Source: Corynebacterium matruchotii (GTDB lineage: Bacteria; Actinomycetota; Actinomycetes; Mycobacteriales; Mycobacteriaceae). Taken from it: a stretch of 64,000 nucleotides of DNA. This document shows, piece by piece, positions 27,852 to 39,445 of this stretch; the stretch's first letter is position 1, and every line of letters starts with the position of its first letter. The notes below the pieces were generated by a model. That model worked only from the letters and a program-made list of their open reading frames with translations, had not been told where the DNA came from and did not search any database. The stretch lies in the NCBI RefSeq assembly GCF_011612265.2, contig NZ_CP050134.2:124001-188000 (forward strand), given 5' to 3'. The position numbers and the translations under genes are program-made.

Positions 27852-28760
27852 ATGAGTGCCTCTGTGAAAACCCAGACACACCTATCACCCCATTTGAAAG
27901 CCCTGGAGGATGAGTCTATCCATATTCTCCGGGAGGTTGCCGGCCAATGCGATAATGTGGCCCTCCTGTTTTCTGGGGGTAAGGATTCCGTGGTGGTGTA
28001 TGAGCTGGCCCGCCGCGCGTTCGCCCCCGCCGCCGTTCCTTTCGAACTGCTCCATATCGACACCGGCCATAATTTTCCCGAGGTCATTGAGTTTCGTGAC
28101 CAGCTGGTGGCCCGCACCGGTGCCCGCCTCCGGGTCGCCTACGTCCAGGACTGGATTGATCGGGGTGACCTCAGGGAACGGCCCGACCATACCCGTAATC
28201 CGTTGCAAACCGTGCCCTTGGTGGAGACCATTGCGGAGCAAAAATATGACGCGGTTTTGGGTGGTGCCCGTCGTGACGAGGAGCGGGCCCGCGCCAAGGA
28301 ACGGATTTTCTCCGTGCGTGACAGTTTTGGTGGTTGGGACCCGCGTCGGCAGCGCCCCGAGCTGTGGCGGCTGTATAACGCCGCCCACTTGCCCGGTGAG
28401 AACATTCGGGTGTTCCCCATTTCGAATTGGACCGAGGCCAATATTTGGCAATACATCAAGGCCCGGCGTATCGAGCTTCCCCCTATTTATTACGCCCACC
28501 AGCGGGAGGTGTTTTACCACGATGGCATGTGGCTTACTCCCGGCCCGTGGGGGAGTGGGCCGGTGGAAACCAAGTGGGTTCGCTACCGCACCGTCGGCGA
28601 CATGAGTTGCACCGGCGCGATTGAATCCACCGCCACCACCATTGACCAGGTGATTGCGGAAATAACCACCACTACCCTCACCGAGCGTGGCGCCACCCGT
28701 GCCGATGATCGGCTGAGCGAATCCGCCATGGAAGACCGTAAAAAGGAAGGATATTTCTGA
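27852..28760 (+). CDS. cysD: Sulfate adenylyltransferase subunit 2
   Basis: Catalytic subunit of ATP sulfurylase, forming APS from sulfate and ATP together with CysN. The 302-residue protein has the PP-loop motif LLFSGGKDSVVVYELA near residue 40, HIDTGHNFPEVIEFRD, and the C-terminal family segment TVGDMSCTGAIES. ATG 27852 has GAAGGA before it. The frame extends further upstream, but that part overlaps cysH and is not conserved. cysN follows after three bases. Confidence 0.96.
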   Translation: MSASVKTQTHLSPHLKALEDESIHILREVAGQCDNVALLFSGGKDSVVVYELARRAFAPAAVPFELLHIDTGHNFPEVIEFRDQLVARTGARLRVAYVQDWIDRGDLRERPDHTRNPLQTVPLVETIAEQKYDAVLGGARRDEERARAKERIFSVRDSFGGWDPRRQRPELWRLYNAAHLPGENIRVFPISNWTEANIWQYIKARRIELPPIYYAHQREVFYHDGMWLTPGPWGSGPVETKWVRYRTVGDMSCTGAIESTATTIDQVIAEITTTTLTERGATRADDRLSESAMEDRKKEGYF

Positions 28761-28763
28761 CAC

Positions 28764-29927
28764 ATGGATACTCTCCGCTTCTGCACCGCCGGCTCCGTCG
28801 ATGATGGGAAATCCACCTTTGTGGGTCGGCTCCTGCACGACACGAAGTCCGTTCTCGCCGACCAACTCGCCCAGGTGGAGCAGACTTCCGCCCGTCGTGG
28901 TTTCGCCGGCCTGGATCTTTCCCTGCTTGTTGACGGTCTGCGTGCCGAGCGGGAGCAGGGCATCACCATTGATGTGGCCTACCGGTATTTTTCCACCCCC
29001 AACCGCACGTTTATCCTTGCGGACACGCCCGGCCATGTCCAATACACCCGCAACACGGTTACCGGTATTTCCACCTCCCAGGTTGTGGTGTTGCTTGTCG
29101 ACGCCCGCCACGGCGTGGTTGACCAAACCCGGAAGCATCTCACCGTCGCCGCCCTCCTCGGTATCCGCACCGTCATTCTTGGTGTGAATAAGATCGACCT
29201 GGTCGACTATTCCGAGGATGTGTTTCGCGCGATCGAGGGGGAGTTCCGGGCTGTGGCCGCCGAACTGGGGATCGCCGACCCCCACGCCATCCCGATTTCC
29301 GCACTGCACGGCGATAATGTGGTGGATGCGTCGCCTCGTCTGCCCTGGTATTTTGGGCCCACCATCTTGGAGTTGTTAGAAACCATTCCTGTCGACCCCG
29401 GCGATAGCAGCCTCGATTTCCGGTTCCCCATCCAATACGTGATCCGGGCCACCGACTACCGTGGCTATGCCGGGCAGGTCGCCACCGGCACCATTGCGGT
29501 GGGAGATACCGTCACCACTCCCCACGGTTCCACGACCGTGACCGCCATCGACACCACGGATGGGCCCGCCACCAGCGCGCACGCCGGCGACAGCGTGACG
29601 CTCCGACTGGCCGACGACATTGATCTCAGCCGGGGCGACCTGTTGGCCACCAACCGGCCCCCCAATATCCGTAGCTTCGCCGCCACCATCATCGGCCTGG
29701 ATGACACCCTCGTCACCACCAATACTGTGGTGCATCTCCGCTACGGGACCAGCCTGGTCAAGGCCAGGGTCACCGACCCGGTTGCGGTCAATGATATTGT
29801 GCACACCGCCGTGGAGCTGCAGCACGATCTTCCCATCGACTCGTACGCGGCCCGTGGGGCGGTCGGATCGTTCCTGCTCGTCGACAACCACACCGGCAGC
29901 ACGCTCGCCGCCGGCCTGGTCGCGTGA
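28764..29927 (+). CDS. cysN: Sulfate adenylyltransferase subunit 1 (GTPase)
   Basis: GTPase subunit that drives ATP sulfurylase. The P-loop is GSVDDGKSTFVGRLL at the N-terminus, followed by the switch region EREQGITIDVAYRYF, DTPGHVQYTRN and the guanine-specificity motif NKID. Beta-barrel domains follow. At 387 residues it is shorter than the usual ~430. The deletion seems to be in the last barrel, between RSFAATIIGL and VNDIVHTAVEL, whereas the GTPase core is intact. No APS-kinase domain is fused. Its stop overlaps the next gene (GTGA). Confidence 0.95.
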   Translation: MDTLRFCTAGSVDDGKSTFVGRLLHDTKSVLADQLAQVEQTSARRGFAGLDLSLLVDGLRAEREQGITIDVAYRYFSTPNRTFILADTPGHVQYTRNTVTGISTSQVVVLLVDARHGVVDQTRKHLTVAALLGIRTVILGVNKIDLVDYSEDVFRAIEGEFRAVAAELGIADPHAIPISALHGDNVVDASPRLPWYFGPTILELLETIPVDPGDSSLDFRFPIQYVIRATDYRGYAGQVATGTIAVGDTVTTPHGSTTVTAIDTTDGPATSAHAGDSVTLRLADDIDLSRGDLLATNRPPNIRSFAATIIGLDDTLVTTNTVVHLRYGTSLVKARVTDPVAVNDIVHTAVELQHDLPIDSYAARGAVGSFLLVDNHTGSTLAAGLVA

Positions 29928-30622
29928 CCCCCGCGTGCCCCGGTGCCGGCGTCCCTGGTGTGATCCTCCTGGCCCACGGCTCCCGGCATCGCCGCGCCGC
30001 GGCCGGCATCAACCAGCTTGCCGCGGCCGTTCACCGCCACACCGGCCGGCACACCGTGGCCGCCCACTTGAGTTTCCACGATCACACCTTCGACCATGCC
30101 TGCCACCAGCTGCGCAGCCGCGGCCACACCCGGGCCACCGTGGTTCCCCTCCTGTTCACCAACGCCTACCACCACACCATTGATGTTCCGAACACAGTGG
30201 CGAAAGAAGACCAACTCGACATCACCATTACCCCGGGGCTCGGCACCGGGCCCGCCGTCGCCGAACTGCTCCGAAGCCAAATCCCGGCCGGTGCCCATCC
30301 CATCCTCTACGCGGTCGGATCCTCACGGCCCGAAGCCAACCGGAGCGTCGAAAAGCTCGCCCACACCATCGGCGGCGAACCCCTCTTCGCCACCCGGGGC
30401 ACCCCCACCGGCCGCACCCTCGACGACATCCGTACCACCCACCACCGAGTCCACATACTCCCCCTCTTCGTCTCCCACGGGCTCCTCCTCGACCAACTAC
30501 GAACCCACCACCCACCAACCGAACACCTGAGCTATTCCCCGCCGCTCATGGGGAAGCTCGCAACCATCGTGAAACGGCGGTTACAATGCTCATCATCTTC
30601 GCAGGCGCATTCGCACAACTAG
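29924..30622 (+). CDS. cysY: Sirohydrochlorin chelatase-like protein
   Basis: CbiX/SirB-like chelatase expected to insert iron into sirohydrochlorin and supply siroheme for CysI. The 232-residue protein begins with VILLAHGSRHRRAA, in which the His is the metal-binding residue, and has VVPLLFTNAYHHTIDVP and VHILPLFVSHGLL with additional His. GTG 29924 overlaps the cysN stop by four bases. The C-terminus overlaps the next start by 37 bases. The name follows the gene order of C. glutamicum. Confidence 0.85.
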   Translation: MTPACPGAGVPGVILLAHGSRHRRAAAGINQLAAAVHRHTGRHTVAAHLSFHDHTFDHACHQLRSRGHTRATVVPLLFTNAYHHTIDVPNTVAKEDQLDITITPGLGTGPAVAELLRSQIPAGAHPILYAVGSSRPEANRSVEKLAHTIGGEPLFATRGTPTGRTLDDIRTTHHRVHILPLFVSHGLLLDQLRTHHPPTEHLSYSPPLMGKLATIVKRRLQCSSSSQAHSHN

Positions 30623-31515
30623 TCGATGGCGGCATCGGCATGGGCTTCGGCGTCACATCCACCACCATCCTGTTGCTCTCCATGGGGCCCGCCCAAGCAT
30701 CCGCGGTCGTTCACGCCGCCGAGGTCGGCACCACCCTCGCCTCCGGGCTGAGCCACTGGCGGTTCGGCAACGTCAACTGGCGGGTCGTCCTCACCCTCGG
30801 GGTGCCCGGGGCTATCGGCGCCGCCACCGGCGCCACCCTCCTCTCCCACATTGCCACCGATTCCGCGAAACCTATCACCGCCATCATCCTCGCCCTCGTC
30901 GGCGTGAACCTCCTGTGGCGGTTCTCCCGTGGCGTTATCGCCCGACACAACACCCCCAAACCCTACCGAACCCCATTCCTCATATTCCTCGGCATTTTCG
31001 GCGGCCTGATCGACGCAACCGGTGGTGGCGGCTGGGGACCTATCACCACCTCCACCCTCATGTCGTTAGGGAAGGAGGAACCGCGCCGGGTGGTGGGCAC
31101 AGTGAATACGGCGGAATTTTTGGTGGCGTCGGCCGCAACAATGGGGTTCACCCTGGGATTGTGGCAGGAATTACAGACCAATGCGGTGGCGGTGCTGTGC
31201 CTACTGTTGGGCGGAGTACTCACGGCACCGCTGTCGGCGTGGCTGATTCACCACATGAATCCCATCATCTTGGGTGGGTTTGTGGGGACGGCACTCATCA
31301 GCCTGAATATCCCACATAGCTGGCCCTACGCGGTGGTAGCGGGTGTGATTTTGACGTGGCGTGGGGTGCGCCGATCCCGGAAGGCACATGTGGTGATGAG
31401 CACCGAGGTGCCATGTGATGAATCTGACGATTTTCCCGCGGCGGGGGCGTCGACAAGCACGCAAACACGTGCGATGCTAGGTGCAGTGAATGGCATAAGC
31501 TCCGGCGTGAAGTAG
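30586..31515 (+). CDS. cysZ: TSUP family sulfate/sulfite permease
   Basis: A 309-residue membrane protein of the TauE/SafE (TSUP) family with eight hydrophobic segments in two homologous halves. The first opens FAGAFAQLVDGGIGMGFGVTSTT and the second FLGIFGGLIDATGGGGWGPITTS, the duplicated Gly-rich motif of the family. At the end of the cys operon it probably imports sulfate. The last ~35 residues are a polar cytosolic tail containing one copy of the GCTTRTCGACG DNA motif. A weak hairpin (31548-31566) followed by a T-rich stretch may end the operon. Confidence 0.9.
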   Translation: MLIIFAGAFAQLVDGGIGMGFGVTSTTILLLSMGPAQASAVVHAAEVGTTLASGLSHWRFGNVNWRVVLTLGVPGAIGAATGATLLSHIATDSAKPITAIILALVGVNLLWRFSRGVIARHNTPKPYRTPFLIFLGIFGGLIDATGGGGWGPITTSTLMSLGKEEPRRVVGTVNTAEFLVASAATMGFTLGLWQELQTNAVAVLCLLLGGVLTAPLSAWLIHHMNPIILGGFVGTALISLNIPHSWPYAVVAGVILTWRGVRRSRKAHVVMSTEVPCDESDDFPAAGASTSTQTRAMLGAVNGISSGVK

Positions 31516-31547
31516 TATTATAAGCTGCACAAACGATACGTACTTAT

Positions 31548-31566
31548 CCCCTATCCGGGGTAGGGG
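31548..31566 (+). terminator. Possible terminator of the cys operon
   Basis: CCCCTA / TAGGGG arms around TCCGGGG, followed by TTTATTATT. The stem is short, so this is a weak call. Confidence 0.45.
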
Positions 31567-31632
31567 TTTATTATTCGGTTACGTTATCGGGGCATGCTAT
31601 TTTCGCAATGTTGTATACAGAAAGTTCATTGG

Positions 31633-33234
31633 ATGTCTAGCAGCACGAAGGCAGATTCGCCGCCGCTCAAGGTACCGTCGGATAAGTGGTGGCACTTAAG
31701 CTTTGGTGGCCTCCTGGTTATCACCCTCATCACCTTCCTCTTTTGGTCTTTCGACTATGTGGGCCCGGAGGCGAATAAGGTTATTCTCATTACTACCATT
31801 GCGTTTGGCGTTTTTATGGCGTTCAACATTGGTGGTAATGACGTTGCTAACTCCTTTGGCACCTCGGTTGGTGCGGGCACGCTGACTATGCGGCAGGCGC
31901 TCGTCGTCGCCGCTATTTTTGAGGTGTCGGGTGCAGTGTTGGCCGGCGGTGAGGTGACCGAAACCGTCAAGAGCGGCATTGTGGATTTGGAATCCATCCA
32001 CCTTGACGCCATGCATTTTGCATTCATCATGATGGCAGCACTATTGGGGGCGGCCGTGTGGCTGCTCATCGCAACCAAACTAGGGCTGCCGGTGTCCACG
32101 ACGCACTCCATCATTGGTGGCATTGTGGGTGCATCACTCACCCTGGGGTTCTTTTTACACATTGGCGGCCTAGAAATGGTGCAGTGGGGCGAGATTGGTC
32201 GCATCGCAGTGTCCTGGGTGCTCTCCCCCGTATTGGGGGGGATTACGGCGTTTATTCTCTTCGGCGCGATCAAGCGCCGCATTTTAGTGTTTAACGACAA
32301 AGCGGACGCGGAGCTGCGCCAGATCAAAGAGGAACGCATTAAACTCCACAAAGATTTCAAATCTTCGTTCGAACGCCTCTCCGAGGTCCAGCAGCTTTCC
32401 TACACCAATGCCATGACGCGGGATGCCGCGCTGATTGCCGAACGTGATTTCGATCCGGAAGAGCTGGAATCCGACTATTATCGGGACTTGCACCGGCTCA
32501 ACCAGCGGCGGGATTCGCTTAATACACACCGGGCGTTAGAAACTGGTGTGCCCCTCTTGGCAGCTGGTGGTGCGGTCATCATTGGGGCGATGATGATCTT
32601 CAAGGGACTCAAAAACCTCCACTTCGAAATGTCCGGCCTAGGCAATGGTTTGATGCTGGGCATGATCGCGGTCATGGTGTGGATGGCGGTGTTCGTGTTC
32701 GCCCGCACGCTGCGCCGGCAGGAGCTGTCCCGGGCAACGTTTACCGTGTTTTCCTGGATGCAGGTGTTTACCGCATCGGCGTTCGCTTTTTCCCACGGTT
32801 CGAACGATATTGCGAACGCTATCGGCCCGTTTACCGCGGTGTTGGATGTGCTGCGAACCAATAGTATCGAGGGTGGCGGCACGGTGCCGTCGGCGGCAAT
32901 GATTATGTGCGGCGTGGCGCTGATCGCCGGTCTGTGGTTCATCGGCCGCTACGTGATCCACACAGTCGGCTCCGGGCTGACAAAAATGCACCCAGCCTCG
33001 GGGTTTGCCGCAGAATTGGCAGCCGCACTGGTGGTCATGGCGGCGTCGATGCTGGGCCTGCCGGTGAGCTCGACCCACATCCTGATCGGCGCGATCCTGG
33101 GCATCGGCATTGTGAATCGTTCCGCAAACTGGCGGCTCATGAAGCCGATCGCCCTGGCGTGGGTGATTACCCTGCCCGCCGCCGCGCTCATCGCCTCCTG
33201 CGCGGCCCTGACCCTGAACTTTATTTGGGGCTAG
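31633..33234 (+). CDS. pit: Inorganic phosphate transporter, Pit family
   Basis: A 533-residue low-affinity phosphate:cation symporter. It has the duplicated PHO4 signature: [21 protein letters not shown] in the first half and [21 protein letters not shown] in the second, each followed by a VSTTHS/VSSTH motif. A ~100-residue charged cytosolic loop with heptad-like stretches lies between about residues 215 and 320. ATG 31633 is preferred because the product starts with a polar Ser/Lys tail; ATG 31594 is an in-frame alternative, and neither has a strong ribosome binding site. It is probably monocistronic. Confidence 0.93.
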   Translation: MSSSTKADSPPLKVPSDKWWHLSFGGLLVITLITFLFWSFDYVGPEANKVILITTIAFGVFMAFNIGGNDVANSFGTSVGAGTLTMRQALVVAAIFEVSGAVLAGGEVTETVKSGIVDLESIHLDAMHFAFIMMAALLGAAVWLLIATKLGLPVSTTHSIIGGIVGASLTLGFFLHIGGLEMVQWGEIGRIAVSWVLSPVLGGITAFILFGAIKRRILVFNDKADAELRQIKEERIKLHKDFKSSFERLSEVQQLSYTNAMTRDAALIAERDFDPEELESDYYRDLHRLNQRRDSLNTHRALETGVPLLAAGGAVIIGAMMIFKGLKNLHFEMSGLGNGLMLGMIAVMVWMAVFVFARTLRRQELSRATFTVFSWMQVFTASAFAFSHGSNDIANAIGPFTAVLDVLRTNSIEGGGTVPSAAMIMCGVALIAGLWFIGRYVIHTVGSGLTKMHPASGFAAELAAALVVMAASMLGLPVSSTHILIGAILGIGIVNRSANWRLMKPIALAWVITLPAAALIASCAALTLNFIWG

Positions 33235-33243
33235 CCGCTTCTC

Positions 33244-33269
33244 GCTTGTCGACGCCCACCCGTGGGCGT
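33244..33269 (+). repeat. GCTTRTCGACG motif with hairpin behind pit
   Basis: GCTTGTCGACG followed by CCCACCCGTGGGCG, which folds as CGCCCAC/GTGGGCG, between the convergent pit and monooxygenase genes. Same layout as at 2606 and 4701; it may act as a terminator. Confidence 0.75.
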
Positions 33270-33273
33270 GGGA

Positions 33274-34341
33274 TTAACCCCTCGTCGCTGGCTCCCACCC
33301 CAGCTCCGGCGCCACATGCTGGGCAAAGTTCTCCAGAATCCGGGCGTTGACGGCAACCCCGGCCTGGTTGGGAATAGTGAGCATGAGGGTGTCGGCAGCC
33401 ATGACCGCCTTATCATTCTTGAGCGCTTCGACAATCTTGTCCGGCGTGTCCACCAGGGTGCGGCCGAAGATTCCCCGCTGGTCGTCAAGCACCCCGATGG
33501 AGTCGTGGGATTCGCCACTGCCGGCCGGCCCAAAAATCTGGGCGTCACTGCCGTCGACGATGGGGAAGATCGGACGCGACACCGACACGCGCGGCTCCCA
33601 ATCGTGCCCGGCCTTCTCCCATTCCCGCCGGTAGCGGGCGATTTGTTCCGCCTGGACATCACCCAACGAAGACCCATTGGTTTCGAACACCAGCGTGGAA
33701 CTCATGAGGTTGACACCCTTGCGGGCGGCCAACTCCGCGGACGCATGGGTGGCGGCGCCCCACCAGATGCGCCGGTCGGCGCCGGGGGAGTGCGGCAGTA
33801 CCGGCAGCTGGGTGCCTGAGCGGAACATTTGGGGATATTGCTGCTCAAAGGGGGCGGCGGTGGCCATGCCGTCGCCACGCAGGGCGGCCAGGAACGTGTC
33901 AAATTTTTCCGCCGCCAACGCGGCACCCTTGGGATCCTCCCGGGCCAGCTCCGGGCCACCGTAGCCGAAGGCCTCCCAGCCGCGCAGCGCGGTTTCCGGT
34001 GACCCGCGGGACACGCCGATGGCGATGCGCTGGTCGGACAGCAGGTCGAGGGCAGCCACCTCTTCGGCCAGGCCCAGGGGATTTTCGTACCGCATGTCGA
34101 TCACCCCGGTACCAACCTCGATGGTGTTAGTGGTGGCAGCAATGGCGCTGAGCAGCGGGATGGGGGAGGAATACTGTGGGGCAAAGTGATGCACCCTAAA
34201 ATACGCCCCGTTCACACCAAGCTCGTCGGCAATCTGCCCTAGTTCCACCGCCTGGTTGAGGGCTTCCTGGGCGCCATATTTGCCGGTCTTGTCAGGTTTT
34301 AGGCTGTAGTGCCCGAAACTCAAGAATCCGAACCGTTTCAC
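33274..34341 (-). CDS. Luciferase-like (LLM) flavin-dependent monooxygenase
   Basis: A 355-residue bacterial-luciferase-fold oxidoreductase expected to use reduced FMN or F420. Seen: KRFGFLSFGHYSL, YFRVHHFAPQYSSPIPLLSA near residue 50, EVGTGVIDMRYENPL, EEVAALDLLSDQRIAIGVSRGSPE and PHSPGADRRIWWGAAT, all typical of the class. GTG 34341 is chosen because GGAGG stands eight bases upstream; the in-frame ATG 34356 lies over that ribosome binding site. The substrate is unknown. A palindrome directly upstream suggests a local repressor site. Confidence 0.87.
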   Translation of the reverse strand: MKRFGFLSFGHYSLKPDKTGKYGAQEALNQAVELGQIADELGVNGAYFRVHHFAPQYSSPIPLLSAIAATTNTIEVGTGVIDMRYENPLGLAEEVAALDLLSDQRIAIGVSRGSPETALRGWEAFGYGGPELAREDPKGAALAAEKFDTFLAALRGDGMATAAPFEQQYPQMFRSGTQLPVLPHSPGADRRIWWGAATHASAELAARKGVNLMSSTLVFETNGSSLGDVQAEQIARYRREWEKAGHDWEPRVSVSRPIFPIVDGSDAQIFGPAGSGESHDSIGVLDDQRGIFGRTLVDTPDKIVEALKNDKAVMAADTLMLTIPNQAGVAVNARILENFAQHVAPELGWEPATRG

Positions 34342-34361
34342 GATGTCATCCTCCAATCATC

Positions 34362-34379
34362 TTGTTGATATGTCAACAA
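34362..34379. promoter_or_regulatory. Palindromic operator before the LLM gene
   Basis: TTGTTGATATGTCAACAA: 7-bp perfect arms TTGTTGA/TCAACAA around TATG, about 20 bases before the start codon. Such dyads often bind TetR- or MarR-type dimers; no regulator gene adjoins it. Confidence 0.65.
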
Positions 34380-34518
34380 TCTGGGGTAAAAATCCCCATG
34401 GCTGTTACCTCTAGGCACCTAGTGTAACCACCACCCCCACGAATTCATTCCCGCCCGGTTCATGCCAGTGCCCCGAACCGCATCCAGGTCCGGGGCACTC
34501 GTAGCTGAAGAACTGCCT

Positions 34519-35955
34519 CTAACTCTTCTCTGGGCTGGTCTTCCCCCACCGGGCCAGCCGCTGTTGGAACGCCTGGAACGCGCGTTGGGTGCTGGTCAGG
34601 TTGGCGTCGTCGGGTTGCTGGTCCGCACCATCGCCCTTACCCGACATGGCCTGGCCTTCCTTCGTGGCCATTTCAATATCGTCAATGGTGATCTCGCCGG
34701 CGCGTAGCGCCACCAGCTCGAAATGGTACCGGACCAGCACGGATAAGGTGGCGGCCACCGGGACGGCCAGGAATGCGCCAACCACACCAAACATGGTGGA
34801 ACCAATGGTCACGGACAGCAGCACAATTGCGGCGTGAAGGTTCATGGCCTTGGACTGCAACACCGGCTGCAGAATATGCCCCTCCAACTGTTGCACCGCA
34901 ATGATGATTGCTAATACCAGGAGTGCATTAGTTACCCCATTGGAAACCAGGGCGATAATAACCGCCAACGCGCCAGCAACCAGAGCACCAACAATGGGAA
35001 TGAAGCTGGCGAAGAACGTAATCACGGCCAATGCCGGTGCCAGCGGCACGTGCAATATGAGCAGGCCAATGCAGATACAGCTGGCGTCGACAAAGGAAAT
35101 AATGGCCTGCACCCGGATGAACCCAGAGAGTGTGTTCCAGATCCGGGTCAGCACTTCGGTCAGGTGCCAGCCGACATTATAGCCGGTGGTCCGGCGGATC
35201 ATGGGCAGGAAGCCCTCGCCGTCTTTCAGGAAGAAGAATGTGAGCACCAGCATGAGCACGAACGTGACCACGATGGAGCCGGCCGTAGAAATGCCGCTGA
35301 CCACCCGGGATGCAATATCGGTGACCCGGTTTTGCAGGAATGTGGAGATCTGGTCAATGATGTCGTTATAGTGGCCGAGATCAATATTGAGCGGCGGCCC
35401 TTGTATCCACTGTTGCAGCTGCTCAATGCCCTTGGTCGCCTGCTCGGCCAAATCCTTGGATTGGGTGGTGATGCTGGGGGCCATGGCGGTGAAAATGCCG
35501 CCCAAAATGGCGAAGAAGGTGATGAGGACAATCACCACCGACAGGGCGGAGGGGACCTTGTGCTTTCGCAGCCAGCGCACCGGTGGCCACAGCACGGTGG
35601 ACACGATAATCGCTAACAGTACTGGTAGCAGACCTTCCCACACGAGTGCGAGGCCCCGCCACAACAGGTAGCCGGCGGCAACCATAATGATGAACCGGAG
35701 AGCCCAGCCGGCAGCCCAGCGGCCATCCTGGCCCAAAATAGCGGCTCGGTCGGTCTCGGCAAGTTCCGTGGTGACCTTGGGCTTATCTTCGATGGTGGCG
35801 TCGTCTTCCACCACGTTAGTGAGAAATTCCGCAGGATCGTCCGTCGGCGAAGCCGTTGCAGCTTGTCGACGCGCCGAATCCGCCTTATTCGGGGAATTTG
35901 GCGAATTTGTTGGTTTAGAGGGCGCATTTTTAGCGCGGCGTTTCTTAGTACTCAT
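34519..35955 (-). CDS. AI-2E family (PerM-like) membrane protein
   Basis: A 478-residue member of the AI-2E transporter/PerM family. A polar Lys/Ser/Pro-rich cytosolic tail of ~90 residues precedes a pair of helices, a loop and then a cluster of helices including SFVDASCICIGLLILHVPLAPALAVITFFASFIPIVGAL with the family's FIPxxG motif and GHILQPVLQSKAMNLHAAIVLL. Despite the name, members transport varied substrates, including Na+(Li+)/H+ exchange, so the substrate is open. The C-terminal tail is polar. It is probably monocistronic. Confidence 0.9.
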   Translation of the reverse strand: MSTKKRRAKNAPSKPTNSPNSPNKADSARRQAATASPTDDPAEFLTNVVEDDATIEDKPKVTTELAETDRAAILGQDGRWAAGWALRFIIMVAAGYLLWRGLALVWEGLLPVLLAIIVSTVLWPPVRWLRKHKVPSALSVVIVLITFFAILGGIFTAMAPSITTQSKDLAEQATKGIEQLQQWIQGPPLNIDLGHYNDIIDQISTFLQNRVTDIASRVVSGISTAGSIVVTFVLMLVLTFFFLKDGEGFLPMIRRTTGYNVGWHLTEVLTRIWNTLSGFIRVQAIISFVDASCICIGLLILHVPLAPALAVITFFASFIPIVGALVAGALAVIIALVSNGVTNALLVLAIIIAVQQLEGHILQPVLQSKAMNLHAAIVLLSVTIGSTMFGVVGAFLAVPVAATLSVLVRYHFELVALRAGEITIDDIEMATKEGQAMSGKGDGADQQPDDANLTSTQRAFQAFQQRLARWGKTSPEKS

Positions 35956-36065
35956 TGTGGCTTTAACTCTGCCACAAAAAATCGGCTACGGGAAGAAGAA
36001 ATTTTTCCGTGTGGCGGTCTTGGTAACCATGGGCGTCGACAAGCCTAGCAGCAAAAACAGTAAAG

Positions 36066-36084
36066 TTGAGTGAATGTTACTCAA
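36066..36084. promoter_or_regulatory. HAIR element (HspR-type operator) of dnaK
   Basis: TTGAGTGAATGTTACTCAA fits the HspR recognition consensus CTTGAGT-N7-ACTCAAG in the 12 paired bases. It ends six bases before the -35 hexamer. A second dyad, AAGTTGA-N11-TCAACTT at 36128-36152, lies in the leader. Confidence 0.88.
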
Positions 36085-36089
36085 TTTTG

Positions 36090-36118
36090 TTGACAGTGTA
36101 GGTGTGCTCTGGTAGGCT
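36090..36118 (+). promoter_or_regulatory. dnaK promoter
   Basis: TTGACA at 36090-36095 and TAGGCT at 36113-36118 are separated by 17 bases, a housekeeping-sigma promoter placed between the two inverted repeats, about 80 bases before dnaK. Confidence 0.8.
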
Positions 36119-36198
36119 GACGTCAGCAAGTTGAGCGTGACAGGATCAACTTAAAGATAAAACTAGAATTACCATCTTACTCAGGAGGAATTTTTCAT

Positions 36199-38042
<1,844 letters not shown>

Positions 38043-38046
<4 letters not shown>

Positions 38047-38762
38047 CCGATGACAAGCCCGAGGTGGAGCGCGACGAGGATAACACCGACGTTGACGCCA
38101 ACCCCAAGCTGATCGATCTCAGCTCCGACGCCAAGAAAGCCGCCAAGGATGCCGACCAGGACGCATCCAAGGACGCCGAAGCCACTGCTGATACTGCCGA
38201 CGATGACGGTGACGCCGACGCCTTGGACGCAGGCATTGACACGGCCGACCTTGCCGAAGTGGCTGCCGCGCTTGATCAGGTGGCAGCTGACGCCGAAGCG
38301 GAATCCACCGAGCCCTCCCTTGAGGAGCAACTCGCGGAACGCACCAATGACCTGCAACGATTGGGTGCAGAATACGCCAACTACCGGCGCCGCACCCAGG
38401 CGGAACGCGAACAAGTGATCGAAAACGCCAAGGCGCAGGTGGTCATGCGATTCCTGCCCATTGTGGATGATTTCGGTCTTGCGGAACAGCACGGTGACCT
38501 GGCCGAAGGCCCGATGAAGGCCTTCCACGACAAGTTCATGAATGTGCTCGATGGTCTGAAATTACAGGCCTTCGGCGATCCCGGGGACGAGTTCGACGCC
38601 GAGACCTACGAGGCGGTCCAGGACATGTCCACCGGCGACACCAAGACCGTAGGCACGGTGCTGCGCAAAGGCTACAAGCTCAATGGCCGGTTGTTGCGCA
38701 CTGCTATGGTGATTATTGCTGACCCACCTGCTGACTCCGAGTCAGAATCCGACGAGAGTTAG
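38043..38762 (+). CDS. grpE: Nucleotide exchange factor GrpE
   Basis: A 239-residue co-chaperone that releases ADP from DnaK. An unusually long acidic, Asp/Ala-rich N-terminal region (~85 residues) is followed by the long coiled helix ([36 protein letters not shown]), the [13 protein letters not shown] segment, and the C-terminal beta domain with [25 protein letters not shown] 38043 overlaps the dnaK stop. In many relatives dnaJ and hspR follow directly; here a strong terminator follows instead. Confidence 0.96.
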
Positions 38763-38771
38763 CACAACAAG

Positions 38772-38804
38772 AAAAGCGGGGCTCCATTCCGGGGTCCCGC
38801 TTTT
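38772..38804 (+). terminator. Terminator after grpE
   Basis: AAAAGCGGGGCTCC pairs with GGGGTCCCGCTTTT over 14 positions, including G-T wobbles, around a 5-base loop and ends in TTTT. It closes the dnaK-grpE operon. Confidence 0.88.
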
Positions 38805-38851
38805 CGACGTTCTACAGTGGCTCTATAGTGACCAAACCTTAGCGTGGGTGG

Positions 38852-39445
38852 CTAGCGTGGGCGCTGTTCACAGCCTACGCCGTCACCATCGTGGTCCAGG
38901 TTCCGGTCGTAGCCTGGTTCCCCATTTCGGATGGGTCGGCCCAGCTCATCCCATACCGCCTTGCAGTTGGGATAGTACTTCCCTTGGGGAGCCGGGGCGG
39001 GTGCCGGGTTGGGGTTGGGCAACCCCGGCAGGCCCGGGATGTTGATGAGATTTTGTTGGATGGCCCAGAAAATGCCGCCACCAATGAGGCCCAACAGGCT
39101 GACGACGCCGGCGATGATGCCAACGGTTCTGAGCGTCGGATTGGAGCTGGCCTTTTGGCTTTGGTTGGTGGTGTCGGCGGTTTGGGTGATTTCGGGCTGG
39201 TCGGCTTCCGCATTGGCAGTTTCCGCAACGTCGGACTCAGCGGCCGTGGTTGCCTCAGTCGTGGCTTCGGTGTTATTGGTGGTTGCGGTGTCCGCGGGGG
39301 CGGGGGCTGCCTCGGCTTCGGCGACAACCGTGGAGTCGGCGACCTGGGCGGCCGGGCCCGCGGGGGCGGCTTCTTGGGCGTTGGCGACAGTGCCAGATAG
39401 GCCCAAACTTATAGCAATTGTGAAGGTGACAAGTGTTTTACGCAC
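38852..39445 (-). CDS. Secreted excalibur-domain protein
   Basis: A 197-residue exported protein: signal peptide (MRKTLVTFTIAISLG..., cleavage near ANAQ), an Ala/Thr/Glu-rich linker, one hydrophobic helix (IIAGVVSLLGLIGGGIFWAI), a Pro-rich stretch, and a C-terminal excalibur domain with YPNCKAVWDELGRPI and the calcium-binding DHDGDGVGCE loop. Excalibur domains are extracellular calcium-binding modules. It belongs with the paralogues at 40847-41380 and 41515-42420. The start is GTG 39445. It converges on grpE. Confidence 0.87.
   Translation of the reverse strand: MRKTLVTFTIAISLGLSGTVANAQEAAPAGPAAQVADSTVVAEAEAAPAPADTATTNNTEATTEATTAAESDVAETANAEADQPEITQTADTTNQSQKASSNPTLRTVGIIAGVVSLLGLIGGGIFWAIQQNLINIPGLPGLPNPNPAPAPAPQGKYYPNCKAVWDELGRPIRNGEPGYDRNLDHDGDGVGCEQRPR

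Noticed and set aside
27885..29309. 474-residue ORF on the minus strand across cysD and cysN
   Set aside because: Antisense to two well-conserved genes; a GC-rich shadow frame.
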